Below are positions 25,388 through 34,959 of a stretch of 64,000 nt of DNA, piece by piece. This DNA comes from UBA6168 sp964423205. Its GTDB lineage: Bacteria; Bacteroidota; Bacteroidia; Chitinophagales; Saprospiraceae. A model generated the notes under the pieces. That model did not search any database and was not told the origin of the DNA. It was given only the letters and a program-made list of their open reading frames with translations. The DNA is taken from the NCBI GenBank assembly GCA_964423205.1, contig CAYRDX010000017.1, positions 6,817 to 70,816 on the forward strand, in the 5' to 3' direction. The position numbers and the translations under genes were made by a program. Positions within the stretch are counted from its first letter, which is position 1, and the number at the start of each line of letters is the position of its first letter.

Positions 25388-27610
25388 ATGCACAAATTAT
25401 CCTTGCTGATAGTTCTACTTTTCTGCCCATTCTTCCTGCATAGTCAAACCGCTGCTGCGAAGAAAAACGGGAACGGATACGCCATTCCGACAGCCTCCAT
25501 TTCTAAAGCCAAAGGCAAAATCAATATTGACGGAGTACTCGAAGAAGCTGACTGGTTCGCAGGAAACCCGGCCGATAAATTCTGGCAGTGGTTTCCCTTG
25601 GACTCGGTTCAGGCCAAACAACAAACCGAAATATATTTCACGTACGACGATAACAACATCTACGTGGCCGCCAAGTGTTATTCCATTGGTGACAAATACG
25701 TAACCGAATCCCTTCGAAGAGATTTTCGTGCCTTCGGCAACGATAACATCGCCATTGTATTTGACACTTATACGGACAATACCAATGCTTTTGTATTTGG
25801 CGCAACGCCCAAAGGTGTGTTGCGCGAAGCGCTCATTTCAAATGGCGGACAAAACCGAGACGATTTCACGGAATCATGGGACAATAAATGGGATGGAGAG
25901 GTAAAGACATATCCGGGATATTGGGTTGCGGAAATTGCAATACCGTTCAAGACTCTTCGATTTAAGGAGGGTAGCACCCGTTGGGGTTTCAACGCTTATC
26001 GTTTCGATTATCAGAGCAACGAACGTACAACCTGGGTGCGCATTCCCCGGAATCAGATGATTATGAACCTGGCTTATACAGGAGAATTGATTTGGGACGA
26101 ACCCATCAAAAAAGCCGGAAAAAGTTTTACGGTAATACCATATCTGTCGGGAGATTTGAGCCGGGACTACGAAGAGCCCGACAGCAAGTTTACCGGTAAT
26201 TGGGGCGCCGGCGCCGACGCGAAAATCGCCGTGAGCAGCGGCATGAATCTCGACCTCACTTTTAATCCCGATTTTTCGCAGGTTGAAGTTGACCGCCAGG
26301 TTACCAACCTTACGCGTTTTGAAGTCTTCTTCCCGGAAAGGCGTCAGTTTTTTGTTGAAAACTCCGACCTCTTTGGCCGCTTCGGCTTCGAAAGAATGAA
26401 TCCTTTCTTTTCACGAAGAATTGGTGTCGCCAAAAACACCAATACCAACGAAAATGTGCAAAATCCCATCCTGATGGGAGCACGTCTTAGTGGCAAGCTG
26501 AATAACGACTGGCGCCTTGGGTTGTTGAGTATGCAGACTGCTTCCGACGGTGATTTTGACTTACCAAGTTACAATTACACCGTTGCCTCGCTTCAGCGGA
26601 AGGTATTTTCCCGCTCAAACATAGGGGTCATTTTTGTAAACAAACAGGCGGTCACTGATACCGAAAATGATGATTTCGATAACTACAACAGGGTAATCGG
26701 ACTCGATTACAATCTGGCGACACCCGACAACACCTGGACCGGAAAAGCATTTTACCACCGTGCCTTTACGGAAGAAGACATCAGTGAAAAGTATTCTCAC
26801 GGTGCCGAATTGGCATACAGGGTAAAGGCTTTCGAACTGTCCTGGAGACACGAATTAGTTGGTGAGGGCTTCAATGCACAGGTTGGGTTTGTACCGCGCA
26901 AGGACTTTTTCAGGACGGAGCCTTCCGCAAGATTGTTTTTCTATCCTTCCGGCAAAAAAATCATTGAACATGGTCCTTCCCTGAGAGCGGATGTGTTGTT
27001 CACGCCCGGACATGGACGTTCGGATCACGATATCACTTTTAGCTGGGACTTTGACTTCCTGAATCAGTCCAGAATGGAGTTGATGTTGAAAAACGAATAC
27101 ATCTACCTTTTTGACAGTTTCGACCCCACAAGACAAGACGACTACGAACTCCCTGCCGATACGGAATATAATTTCACCAGCTTGTCAATGGAGTATAATT
27201 CCGACCGGAGCAAACAATGGTTTTTCAGATTTGAACCAACAATCGGCCAGTTCTTTAATGGATACAGGGGGAGCCTGAGCGGATCATTGTCCTATCGTTT
27301 TCAACAGTTAGGTAACATTTCCCTAAATGTCAACTACAACCACATCAGACTGGATGAGCCTTTTAAGCCAGCCAATATCTACCTTATTGGCCCCCGTTTC
27401 GATCTGACATTTACAAAAGACCTTTTCCTCACCACTTTCTTCCAGTACAACACCCAGGCCGACAATTTCAACATCAACGCCCGCTTCCAGTGGCGCTTTG
27501 CACCGGTATCGGATTTCTTCCTGGTTTATACCGACAACTACCTGCCTTCGGACTTCTCAGTGAAAAGCCGGGCCATCGTAGCTAAGTTGACTTATTGGTT
27601 GAACATCTGA
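25388..27610 (+). CDS. DUF5916 outer-membrane protein with carbohydrate-binding family 9-like domain
   Basis: 740 residues, exported (signal ending FFLHSQ). The N-terminal quarter is a CBM9-like beta sandwich (KINIDGVLEEADW, EIYFTYDDNNIYVAAKCY, ALISNGGQNRDDFTESWDNKW, PGYWVAEIAIPFKTLRF). The remainder is the DUF5916 barrel, with NLDLTFNPDFSQVEVDRQVT and FFPERRQFFVENSDLFG. The family is widespread in Bacteroidota and its role is unknown; the domains suggest sugar or polymer handling at the outer membrane. It ends in a strand-like LTYWLNI as barrels do. A large palindromic repeat follows within 12 bp of the stop codon. Confidence 0.92.
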   Translation: MHKLSLLIVLLFCPFFLHSQTAAAKKNGNGYAIPTASISKAKGKINIDGVLEEADWFAGNPADKFWQWFPLDSVQAKQQTEIYFTYDDNNIYVAAKCYSIGDKYVTESLRRDFRAFGNDNIAIVFDTYTDNTNAFVFGATPKGVLREALISNGGQNRDDFTESWDNKWDGEVKTYPGYWVAEIAIPFKTLRFKEGSTRWGFNAYRFDYQSNERTTWVRIPRNQMIMNLAYTGELIWDEPIKKAGKSFTVIPYLSGDLSRDYEEPDSKFTGNWGAGADAKIAVSSGMNLDLTFNPDFSQVEVDRQVTNLTRFEVFFPERRQFFVENSDLFGRFGFERMNPFFSRRIGVAKNTNTNENVQNPILMGARLSGKLNNDWRLGLLSMQTASDGDFDLPSYNYTVASLQRKVFSRSNIGVIFVNKQAVTDTENDDFDNYNRVIGLDYNLATPDNTWTGKAFYHRAFTEEDISEKYSHGAELAYRVKAFELSWRHELVGEGFNAQVGFVPRKDFFRTEPSARLFFYPSGKKIIEHGPSLRADVLFTPGHGRSDHDITFSWDFDFLNQSRMELMLKNEYIYLFDSFDPTRQDDYELPADTEYNFTSLSMEYNSDRSKQWFFRFEPTIGQFFNGYRGSLSGSLSYRFQQLGNISLNVNYNHIRLDEPFKPANIYLIGPRFDLTFTKDLFLTTFFQYNTQADNFNINARFQWRFAPVSDFFLVYTDNYLPSDFSVKSRAIVAKLTYWLNI

Positions 27611-27621
27611 TTGGTGAAGAA

Positions 27622-27697
27622 GTTGAGGGAGTTGAGGGGGTTTAGAGTGTTGAGCGCGTTGATTCTCAACACTCTAAACTTTCTCAACCCTCTCAAC
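27622..27697. repeat. GTTGAG-rich inverted repeat, copy 2 (33-bp arms)
   Basis: Arms 27622-27654 and 27665-27697 pair along 33 bp with about four mismatches and a 10-nt loop. The left arm begins GTTGAGGGAGTTGAGGGGGT. It lies between convergent genes and can act as a terminator. Same family as the element at 9646-9725. Confidence 0.85.
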
Positions 27698-27706
27698 CAC
27701 TTTGTA

Positions 27707-27883
27707 TTACTTCGGACTGTAAAAACAGAATTTCGGGCTGACGACTTTGCCCTCTTCCATCAATTTCTTGATGTGTTTGGAAACCTCCTTTTTGTCGATT
27801 CCGGTTTGGTCGGCGACGTCACCAGCCTTTAATGGCTGGCCTGCTTTCTTCAGTGCTTCGAATACTTTTTCGATATTCTCCAT
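27707..27883 (-). CDS. Mini winged-helix DNA-binding protein
   Basis: 58 residues: MENIEKVFEALKKAGQPLKA, then a helix-turn-helix (GDVADQTGIDKKEVSKHIKK), then a wing (LMEEGKVVSPKFCFYSPK). The whole protein is one winged-helix domain of the type found free-standing in many bacteria and archaea. It follows the ALDH gene by 44 bp on the same strand, so it is probably the last gene of the deoC-ALDH transcript and may regulate it. Too short for standard gene-length cutoffs, but the fold and codon pattern are convincing. Confidence 0.82.
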   Translation of the reverse strand: MENIEKVFEALKKAGQPLKAGDVADQTGIDKKEVSKHIKKLMEEGKVVSPKFCFYSPK

Positions 27884-27927
27884 TGTCTTATTTAGTTAGT
27901 TAATTAATGATTTTGCTTTTCTTCCTG

Positions 27928-30318
27928 TTACTCCCCATACGGCACCCAGATATTCTTCACCTGCGTAGCATGACGAACGAAAACCTCCCCTTCACCGTGC
28001 ATTGGGTTGAACCACTCCCGCTGCTTGCCATAATTTACCCAGGTACGCTTCATGTTTTCGGCTGCAGCGTATTCCACGAATTTGCTGCCTTCCTTGCTGC
28101 CGAAATACCACATGCCTTCCACGTCGTAATGGTTGGCCAGCACTTTCATCAGTTCCTCTTGATTACCGGTTACGATATTGAGGACACCACCCGGTACATC
28201 TGAAGTGTCGAGAATCTGGTAGAAATCGGTTGCCAACAGCGGATACCTGTCGGAAGGAAGGGCAATAACGCGGTTACCCATTGCGATAGCAGGAATTACC
28301 GTTGAAATAAAGCCCAGCAAAGAGGGCTCTTTCGGGCAAACGATACCCATTACACCAATAGGCTCATTCATGGCGAGGGTTACGTTGCGGTACGGTGTGT
28401 GATGCACCAATCCGTCGTGTTTGTCGGCCCATGCAGCATAAGTATAAATCCGGCTGAGGGCTAAATCCACCTCCTTCTGAGCTTCCGCTTTTTTCACGCC
28501 GGTCAGTTGCATGATGCGCTGCACAAATTCCTCGGCCCTTGCGGAAAAGTTTTCGGCAATATAAAAAATGACCTGTGCCCGGTTGTGGGAAGTGGTATTG
28601 GCCCATGATTCAGCGGCATGTGCAGCTTCCACTGCGTTGCGGATGTCCTTGCGATTGCCATCGCCAACTTCACCGACCAATATTCCTTTTGCATCACCCA
28701 CCGGAAGGCTGTAACCTCCATCGGGACGGGCCTGTTTTCCTCCTATGTACATTTTCGCTGTGCGGTCGATGGAAGGCAGAACAAATGCGGATGCTTCCGG
28801 GGGTTTAACCTTTGCAGGTTCTTTAGTCGGTTGCTCTTCTTTGAATTCGGATTCGCATTTGGGTTTCACATACTCCCAAAGCCCTTCCTTGCCACCTTCC
28901 CGGCCAAAGCCGGATTCGCGGTATCCACCAAATCCGGAAGCGGCATCAAAGACATTGGTGCAGTTAACCCAGACACTGCCGGCCTTTAGTTTTGGTGCAA
29001 TGTCGAGGGCGAGGTTGATGTTTTCCGTCCAGATGCTTGCGGCAAGTCCGTAGCGGGTATTGTTGGCCAACTTCACCGCCTCCGATGGTGTGCGGAATGT
29101 AAGGCAGGCGAGCACCGGCCCGAATATTTCCTCGATAGCCACTGTCGCCGAAGGTGCAATGTCTGTAATCAGAGTGGGTGGATAATAATATCCGTCTTTG
29201 GGGCAAGCCCAGGATGGCTGATAAACCGTGCCCCCTTCTTCCATTCCTTTTACAACATAAGAATGGATGGCCTCCATTTGACCTTTTGACACGATGGCTC
29301 CCATGTCCACCGCCTTATCGAGTGGATTGCCGACACGCATTTTCTCCATGCGGGCCCTGATTTTTTTAATCATAACATCGGCCACGCTTTCCTGCACCAG
29401 CAACCTGGAACCGGCACAACATACCTGTCCCTGATTGAACCAGATGGCATCCACCACTCCTTCCACGGCAGCGTCGAGGTCTGCGGAATCAAAAACGATG
29501 AAGGGAGATTTGCCTCCGAGTTCCAATGATATTTTCTTTCCGGTACCGGCCGTTTGTCTTCTTAAAATAACACCAACTTCGGTTGAGCCTGTGAAGGCAA
29601 TCTTCTGGATGTCGGGATGTTTCACAATCATCTCCCCGGTCTTGCTGTTACCGGTGACGATGTTCACAACGCCTGCGGGAAGGCCTGCCTGCTGGCAGAT
29701 TTCAGCAAACAACAAGGCAGTCACCGGAGTAAAACTTGCCGGTTTCAACACCACTGTATTGCCCATGGCAATAGCCGGGGCAATTTTCCAGGCCATCATG
29801 AGCAATGGGAAATTCCAGGGTATAATCTGCCCAACTACACCCACTTCTTTGTAGTCGCGAAGCTCAGTTTCCATCAGCTGTGCCCAGCCCGCGTGGTAAT
29901 AGAAATGTCTTGCCACGAGCGGCACATCGATATCCCGGGTTTCTCTAATGGGCTTGCCATTGTCCATGGATTCCAGGACTGCGAACAGACGGGAATGTTT
30001 TTGAATTTGCCGGGCAATGGCATAAATGAACCGTGCACGGCCATGACCACCCAGGGCCACCCATTGGGTCAGGGCTGCCTGTGCTGCAGCAACGGCTTTA
30101 TCCACATCGGACTGCCCGCCAACCGCAATTTTGGCCATAACTTCCTTGTTGCTTGGATTAACGGACTCATACCAGTTTCCGGATTCGGGTAACTGCCATT
30201 GTCCGTTGATATATAACTGGAACTTACGACCGTGTGCATCAAACCATTTGTCTGCAGCTTCGCTGCTTTCGGGTGCCGGGCCGTATTCCATGGTTTCAAA
30301 TATTTCTTTCAATTTCAT
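27928..30318 (-). CDS. Two-domain aldehyde dehydrogenase, ALDH16 type
   Basis: 796 residues from the ATG at 30318. The first ALDH domain is complete: PWNFPLLMMAWKIAPAIAMG, FTGSTEVG, general-base Glu266 in LELGGKSP and the nucleophile in NQGQVCC (Cys300/301). After a linker near residue 500 a second ALDH-like domain begins (MYIGGKQARPDGGYSL...). It keeps the fold but has no catalytic Cys near its end (NYGKQREWFNP). This one-active, one-dead layout and the overall length are those of ALDH16. It oxidises an aldehyde with NAD(P). It lies 14 bp after deoC; DeoC makes acetaldehyde, a fitting substrate. Confidence 0.9.
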   Translation of the reverse strand: MKLKEIFETMEYGPAPESSEAADKWFDAHGRKFQLYINGQWQLPESGNWYESVNPSNKEVMAKIAVGGQSDVDKAVAAAQAALTQWVALGGHGRARFIYAIARQIQKHSRLFAVLESMDNGKPIRETRDIDVPLVARHFYYHAGWAQLMETELRDYKEVGVVGQIIPWNFPLLMMAWKIAPAIAMGNTVVLKPASFTPVTALLFAEICQQAGLPAGVVNIVTGNSKTGEMIVKHPDIQKIAFTGSTEVGVILRRQTAGTGKKISLELGGKSPFIVFDSADLDAAVEGVVDAIWFNQGQVCCAGSRLLVQESVADVMIKKIRARMEKMRVGNPLDKAVDMGAIVSKGQMEAIHSYVVKGMEEGGTVYQPSWACPKDGYYYPPTLITDIAPSATVAIEEIFGPVLACLTFRTPSEAVKLANNTRYGLAASIWTENINLALDIAPKLKAGSVWVNCTNVFDAASGFGGYRESGFGREGGKEGLWEYVKPKCESEFKEEQPTKEPAKVKPPEASAFVLPSIDRTAKMYIGGKQARPDGGYSLPVGDAKGILVGEVGDGNRKDIRNAVEAAHAAESWANTTSHNRAQVIFYIAENFSARAEEFVQRIMQLTGVKKAEAQKEVDLALSRIYTYAAWADKHDGLVHHTPYRNVTLAMNEPIGVMGIVCPKEPSLLGFISTVIPAIAMGNRVIALPSDRYPLLATDFYQILDTSDVPGGVLNIVTGNQEELMKVLANHYDVEGMWYFGSKEGSKFVEYAAAENMKRTWVNYGKQREWFNPMHGEGEVFVRHATQVKNIWVPYGE

Positions 30319-30332
30319 GATTCTTCTTTTTA

Positions 30333-31340
30333 TCAACCCATCGGGTGTCTGTTAAAGGCAGAGTACCTGCCTGTTGAGAAGTGTTCGAGTTGTCTTTCTA
30401 TATCCGCCAGAAGGCTGCTTGCTCCGAAGCGGAAAAGATGCGGATTGAGCCATTCATTGCCCAATTCCTCTTTTATCAGAATCAGCCATTCCAATGCCTG
30501 TTTGGCTTTGCCAATGCCCCCGGCGGGTTTAAATCCGATTTTATAACCGGTCAGCTCATAATATTCCCTTATTGCCCGGGTCATCACGATACCAAAAGGC
30601 AGTGTGGCATTCACACTTTCCTTTCCAGTACTGGTTTTGATGAAATCCGCACCGGCCATCATACACACCTGGCTGGCTTTCGCAACATTGGTCAAGGTGG
30701 CCAATTCGCCGGTGGCAAGAATGGTTTTCAGGTGCGCCTCCCCACAGGCATCGCGCATGGCGACTACTTCTTCATAGAGCGCTTTCCAGTTTCCATTGAG
30801 TACATGAGCCCTGCTGATGACGATGTCGATTTCCTCTGCGCCTGCCTCAACAGAAGCACGGATTTCAGCCAGTTTATGTTCAAGACTGATTTGCCCGGCT
30901 GGAAAGCCGGTGGAAACAGCAGCAATGGGAATGCCTGAACCTTTGAGGGCTTGTTTGGCAGTATCTATCAGGTTGTGGTAAACACAGACTGCAGCGACGG
31001 TCAGATTAAGGTCCTCTGCACCCAGACTTTCCAGCAGATCCTTGCGAATAGGTTGGCGTGCTTTTGCACAAAGCCGCAGCACATTTCCGGGTGTGTCATC
31101 GCCTGCCAAGGTGGTCAGGTCCATCATGGTTACGGCTTTCAACAACCATGCTGCCTGCCATTGTTTTTTTACCGTCCGGCGGGTGCCCATAGTGGCGGCT
31201 CTTCTTTCCGCTGCACTGCGGTTTACCTGCATACTGTCCACAATGTCCATGTCCAGCGGCATTCCCGGATTTCTTTCGGGTACCTGCGGCTTCGTCTTAT
31301 GGCCATTTTCCTGTGATTTCGATTTTTCTTTTACGTTCAT
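30333..31340 (-). CDS. deoC: Deoxyribose-phosphate aldolase
   Basis: 335 residues. The aldolase barrel carries MMDLTTLAGDDTP near residue 73, VAAVSTGFPAGQ, GAEEIDIVISRAHVLNGNW, the Schiff-base lysine in ADFIKTSTGK, and FKPAGGIGKAKQAL. It splits 2-deoxyribose-5-phosphate into glyceraldehyde-3-phosphate and acetaldehyde in deoxynucleoside catabolism. The roughly 65 N-terminal residues before the barrel are longer than in E. coli DeoC and resemble the eukaryote-like long form. First gene of the deoC-ALDH16-winged-helix unit. Confidence 0.95.
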   Translation of the reverse strand: MNVKEKSKSQENGHKTKPQVPERNPGMPLDMDIVDSMQVNRSAAERRAATMGTRRTVKKQWQAAWLLKAVTMMDLTTLAGDDTPGNVLRLCAKARQPIRKDLLESLGAEDLNLTVAAVCVYHNLIDTAKQALKGSGIPIAAVSTGFPAGQISLEHKLAEIRASVEAGAEEIDIVISRAHVLNGNWKALYEEVVAMRDACGEAHLKTILATGELATLTNVAKASQVCMMAGADFIKTSTGKESVNATLPFGIVMTRAIREYYELTGYKIGFKPAGGIGKAKQALEWLILIKEELGNEWLNPHLFRFGASSLLADIERQLEHFSTGRYSAFNRHPMG

Positions 31341-31460
31341 CTCTATAGACTTATGTTCAATTTCAATTGTACGGCAAAGTTAGGGGTAGTTTTCAGATGT
31401 TCGGCACAATTAGCTATTCACATGTACCAGAAAGTTGTGCTAATACTGGTCTGGGACTAC

Positions 31461-32915
31461 TCAATTTTTCCCTGGAATCGCCAGCATCAATTTTTCCAGC
31501 GCCTTATTCAGGGACTCCATTCCCACCTCCGCCCCTTTCTGATGGCCGAGTCGCACAACTACCAAGTTATGCGATGGAATGATGATGGTCCTTTGTCCGC
31601 CGGCACCAGCCATATAATAAGCGTCTTTGGGAATAGGCATTTCGCCGGTTCCGTTTATCCAAAACTGCCCGCCATAAACCGGTTCTTTCCATCCTGGGGC
31701 GGGCGTGGAGACAAATGTGGCCCACCCTTCAGGCAGTAATCGCTCCCAATTCCACAGGCCGTCCTTCAGATAAAGCAATCCCAATCGGGCCCAGTTTCTG
31801 GCAGTGCCATAATCGTAACCCGTGAGCAGAAAATTGCCATAGGGGTCGGTTTCCATGATTTGTTTATTGATGCCAATTTTATCAAAGAGTTCAAGCTGTG
31901 GCCAACTCAGGTACTCCTCTCCTTTGGCTATTACCGTTTGTTTTACTATATAACCCAAAATCAGCGGGTCGCAGTTGCGGTAGCGACCTTCCGTTCCCGT
32001 AATAAATTCAAGCGGCCTGTTCACAGAATAACTGAAAGCATCCACTGCACCGGAATAGATGTAAAAGTGGTCGAGATAGTCCTTCCTATCTGGTGCTTCC
32101 GGATCGCGATGGGCCGTAAAACGCAAGCCGCTGCTCATTTGCATCAGGTCTCTGATTCTGATTTTTCCCCTGGGGTCACCTTTTTGTTGCCATTCTTTAA
32201 CGGGGGCAGGTTGGTCCAGTTGCAGGTCGCCCATTTGTATCAGCCTGCCTATCAGAGTAGCGGTCAGGCTTTTGCCCATCGACCAACTCTCTAATTGCGT
32301 AAACATGTCGATGCCCTCGCGATATCGTTCGGCGATGATTTGACCTTTGTATAAAACAAGAAAAGCGGCGGTCAGTGCAGAGTCGGGGTAAAATGCAGCG
32401 TCCACGGCCCCTGAAAGCAGTTTTTCGTCAACTTCGGGTGGCAATCCTGTTTTGGGTAAAACATCCCCCATTGGCCATTTTTCCAGGGATGGATACATCA
32501 GGGTGCTCATCGCCTCAACCGGACTGAAAAAAATCCCCTGACCATTGTCGATGATGCAACCCTGACTGCCATAGTATTTTGCCCTGCGGTGCAAGGTGTC
32601 GCACAGGGTCATGGTTACGCTTTTATCATCATAATCTATGCTATAGGCAATCTGGCTGAGGTCTTCCTCAGGCATAAAAAAGAAACCGCTGTTTTGAAAA
32701 GCTTCTTCCGGATCGCGGGCCGAAACAAAAACGGCCGAGCAAAGCACTTTGGCATATCCTGCCAAACCCAATTCCGAAAAAGTCCCCTCGGGTTTGGGCA
32801 TTTTATCGAGTGGCATGAATTGTTCGGAAAGGGAAACATCGTTCTGCTCCTTGCCGGAACGGCAACCAATGACAAGAACGGTAAACAGAAGAAAAGAAAA
32901 ATGCTTTATGGACAT
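31461..32915 (-). CDS. Serine hydrolase lipoprotein (class C beta-lactamase family)
   Basis: 484 residues. A signal ends in lipobox VIGC (Cys18). After about 160 residues unique to this protein comes a beta-lactamase/penicillin-binding fold with the SxxK motif SMGK (212-215), the YxN motif YRN (312-314) and a late GAGGQRTII in place of the KTG strand. Such enzymes are esterases, peptidases or beta-lactamases; the substrate is not predictable. It is anchored in the periplasm or at the surface. An 11-bp inverted repeat overlaps its start codon. Confidence 0.88.
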   Translation of the reverse strand: MSIKHFSFLLFTVLVIGCRSGKEQNDVSLSEQFMPLDKMPKPEGTFSELGLAGYAKVLCSAVFVSARDPEEAFQNSGFFFMPEEDLSQIAYSIDYDDKSVTMTLCDTLHRRAKYYGSQGCIIDNGQGIFFSPVEAMSTLMYPSLEKWPMGDVLPKTGLPPEVDEKLLSGAVDAAFYPDSALTAAFLVLYKGQIIAERYREGIDMFTQLESWSMGKSLTATLIGRLIQMGDLQLDQPAPVKEWQQKGDPRGKIRIRDLMQMSSGLRFTAHRDPEAPDRKDYLDHFYIYSGAVDAFSYSVNRPLEFITGTEGRYRNCDPLILGYIVKQTVIAKGEEYLSWPQLELFDKIGINKQIMETDPYGNFLLTGYDYGTARNWARLGLLYLKDGLWNWERLLPEGWATFVSTPAPGWKEPVYGGQFWINGTGEMPIPKDAYYMAGAGGQRTIIIPSHNLVVVRLGHQKGAEVGMESLNKALEKLMLAIPGKN

Positions 32916-32948
32916 AGGGCGTAGTTTTAAAGTGAATCTACGCCCTAT
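32914..32948 (-). promoter_or_regulatory. Inverted repeat overlapping the serine-hydrolase start codon
   Basis: ATAGGGCGTAG (32914-32924) pairs perfectly with CTACGCCCTAT (32938-32948) around 13 nt. In the minus-strand mRNA the 3' arm includes the first two bases of the ATG, so the hairpin would hide the start codon. Confidence 0.6.
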
Positions 32949-32985
32949 TGAGCAAAAGGTGGCAGGAAATGGGTAATTATTACCT

Positions 32986-33597
32986 TTACTTTATCAAACT
33001 GAGGCCTTCTGCGGCAGATTTATCAGAAGGTTCGTACAACAGTACTTTATTAAAAATCACTTTGGCTTCACCCGATTTACCCAGGAAGTATTTTGTCCAA
33101 CCCAACATGAGCAAGGTATCGTAATCGAAGGGGTACATATTGATGACTTTCTCAAAATATCGCTCTGCCGTTTTGTAATCTTTACGGGCATAATAGATAG
33201 AACCCACCCTGTAATTGGTCAGAGAATGATTGGGGTCGATTTTGAGGATTTCCTGGTAAGCAGACAATATTTGATTCCAATGACCAAGCACGGAAGCCGG
33301 AAGGGCATATCCCAATCTTGCTTCTATTGACATGGGCTTGTTTTTAATGGCCCGCTGATAATAGGTTACTGCCTCTGTATGCTGGCCGGCACTGTACAAT
33401 AGCCAGCCCAGGCGAAGGTTTGTCTCATAGGAATTTTCATCGTACACTTTTTTCAGTGTGTTGACGGCTTGTGCATAATCGCCTTTTTCTTCCTGTGCAT
33501 AGCTTGACTTGAAGGCGTTCAACAACGCGACGTTTTGCCCGGTTAAAGCAATATTCAGCATCGTCAACCCAATCAACAAAATTAGTATGTTCTTCAT
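32986..33597 (-). CDS. Exported TPR protein
   Basis: 203 residues with a signal peptide (ILILLIGLTMLNIALTGQN) and four or five TPR units, for example GDYAQAVNTLKKVYDENSYE, HTEAVTYYQRAIKNKP, HWNQILSAYQEILKIDPN and YKTAERYFEKVINMYPFD. It probably acts in the periplasm as a protein-binding scaffold. It lies 120 bp after the barrel gene and ends the PqqD/ATP-grasp/decarboxylase/urea-transporter locus, so it probably belongs to that system, although the gap is larger than the others in the operon. Confidence 0.82.
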   Translation of the reverse strand: MKNILILLIGLTMLNIALTGQNVALLNAFKSSYAQEEKGDYAQAVNTLKKVYDENSYETNLRLGWLLYSAGQHTEAVTYYQRAIKNKPMSIEARLGYALPASVLGHWNQILSAYQEILKIDPNHSLTNYRVGSIYYARKDYKTAERYFEKVINMYPFDYDTLLMLGWTKYFLGKSGEAKVIFNKVLLYEPSDKSAAEGLSLIK

Positions 33598-33717
33598 CGA
33601 AATAAATTGTATAGCAGAAAAGTGACCTTTTCCTGCTAAATGTTTTTAATTAACTATCAACGTTTCATGAAAATAAAAGGTGTCACTTTTTTTTGGTTCG
33701 ATCTCAGATTCGAAAAT

Positions 33718-34959
33718 TCAAAACTGATATTTCATTCCAGCCAAAAAAGTACGGTAACTAAACGAAAAATTGGTCTCCTGCTTGTTTTCATTTTGGAAAA
33801 TAAGAAACACAGCCACCTTGTTCGCAGGAAGCCAGGTCAGCATGATTGTAGTTCGGTCAGTCAGTATTGAAGTTGCATTATTAAACACCGAGGCAAAAGA
33901 CTCTGTAAAATTCGTTGTGTTTGGTTCAAAATATTCAGCGGATAGAAAAAGACGAGGCGCCAATCTGATGTTCAAAGAAGCCTTCCAAATCAGGTTTTCA
34001 GAAGTACCTGTTTCCTGCCAGGAACCCGTGCCGCCAATTGTCACCCGGTCTTGCAGAAAAGGTAAATGATATTCTACCCCAAGACCAAGCGCCCAATTCT
34101 GGTTGGTGACCGAAGTACCCGCATCCGTAATCAGCCTCACCTGCGTAAAAGAAGGCAAAACGACCAACCTGCCAAGGGACTTCCGGATTCCAATATGCGC
34201 GGCCCAGGCTTTTTGAGTCACATTGATTTCGCCTGTGGTTGGCCTTCTTACCAGTGCCCCCAGCGAAACGCCATCAAAAGAAATCAAATGCACGGCCGGA
34301 ATAAGGGTAAAGCCTTTACCTAGATACCAGTCGCCTTTCAGATAATATTCAATTTGCCGGAAATCGGGGCCAGACTCACTTAGTCCAATTCCGGAAAATC
34401 CATGAAAGAGTCTTAAACGATAACCCAGTTGTTGACCGATTCCAAGGGAGGCATATTTCAAGCCATACACCGAATCGGGAAGGCTACTGTTTTTAAGCCC
34501 TGCTTCTGCATACACAAAGTCAATGGGACTTACAGGCTTGAGTCCAATCTTCTCTGACAAATCCGGCGGCATTTTTTCAGCGAGTGCCTGTGCCGCTCCG
34601 TCTCTGCCGGTAAATAGGTAGCTGTAATACAGGTATTCCAAAGACCATGGATCCGCAGCATTATAATTCAATGCAGCCTCAAAATTGCGGGCACTATTCC
34701 AATACTTCTTTTGCTCATACTGGGCCACGCCAATCCGGTAACGCAGGGCGTAATAATCCACTCCGGCTTCAAGGGCCTGATTGCCGAATTTTTCAAGCTC
34801 CGCCCACTGCTTTTTTAAAAATAAATCAACACTGCGGGACTCGACAACCGGATAATCATAAATGCTTTGTGCAGGAATGGAAACTGCAGCCAACAATACA
34901 AGCCCCACTATCGGCATCATCGCCCGGTATAAATTGCTGCTCTTAGTTATTTTGCTCAT
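33718..34959 (-). CDS. Outer-membrane beta-barrel with TPR-like N-terminus
   Basis: 413 residues. Signal peptide (MPIVGLVLLAAVSIPAQS), then a helical TPR-like stretch (WAELEKFGNQALEAGVDYYA, YEQKKYWNSARNFEAALNYN), then about 250 residues of alternating strands ending in FRTFLAGMKYQF-type text (YRTFLAGMKYQF) with the C-terminal aromatic typical of barrels. The layout resembles YaiO-like barrel proteins, but that is not certain. The start codon overlaps the end of the urea-transporter/M23 gene by 17 bp, so the two are translated from one message. Confidence 0.82.
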   Translation of the reverse strand: MSKITKSSNLYRAMMPIVGLVLLAAVSIPAQSIYDYPVVESRSVDLFLKKQWAELEKFGNQALEAGVDYYALRYRIGVAQYEQKKYWNSARNFEAALNYNAADPWSLEYLYYSYLFTGRDGAAQALAEKMPPDLSEKIGLKPVSPIDFVYAEAGLKNSSLPDSVYGLKYASLGIGQQLGYRLRLFHGFSGIGLSESGPDFRQIEYYLKGDWYLGKGFTLIPAVHLISFDGVSLGALVRRPTTGEINVTQKAWAAHIGIRKSLGRLVVLPSFTQVRLITDAGTSVTNQNWALGLGVEYHLPFLQDRVTIGGTGSWQETGTSENLIWKASLNIRLAPRLFLSAEYFEPNTTNFTESFASVFNNATSILTDRTTIMLTWLPANKVAVFLIFQNENKQETNFSFSYRTFLAGMKYQF

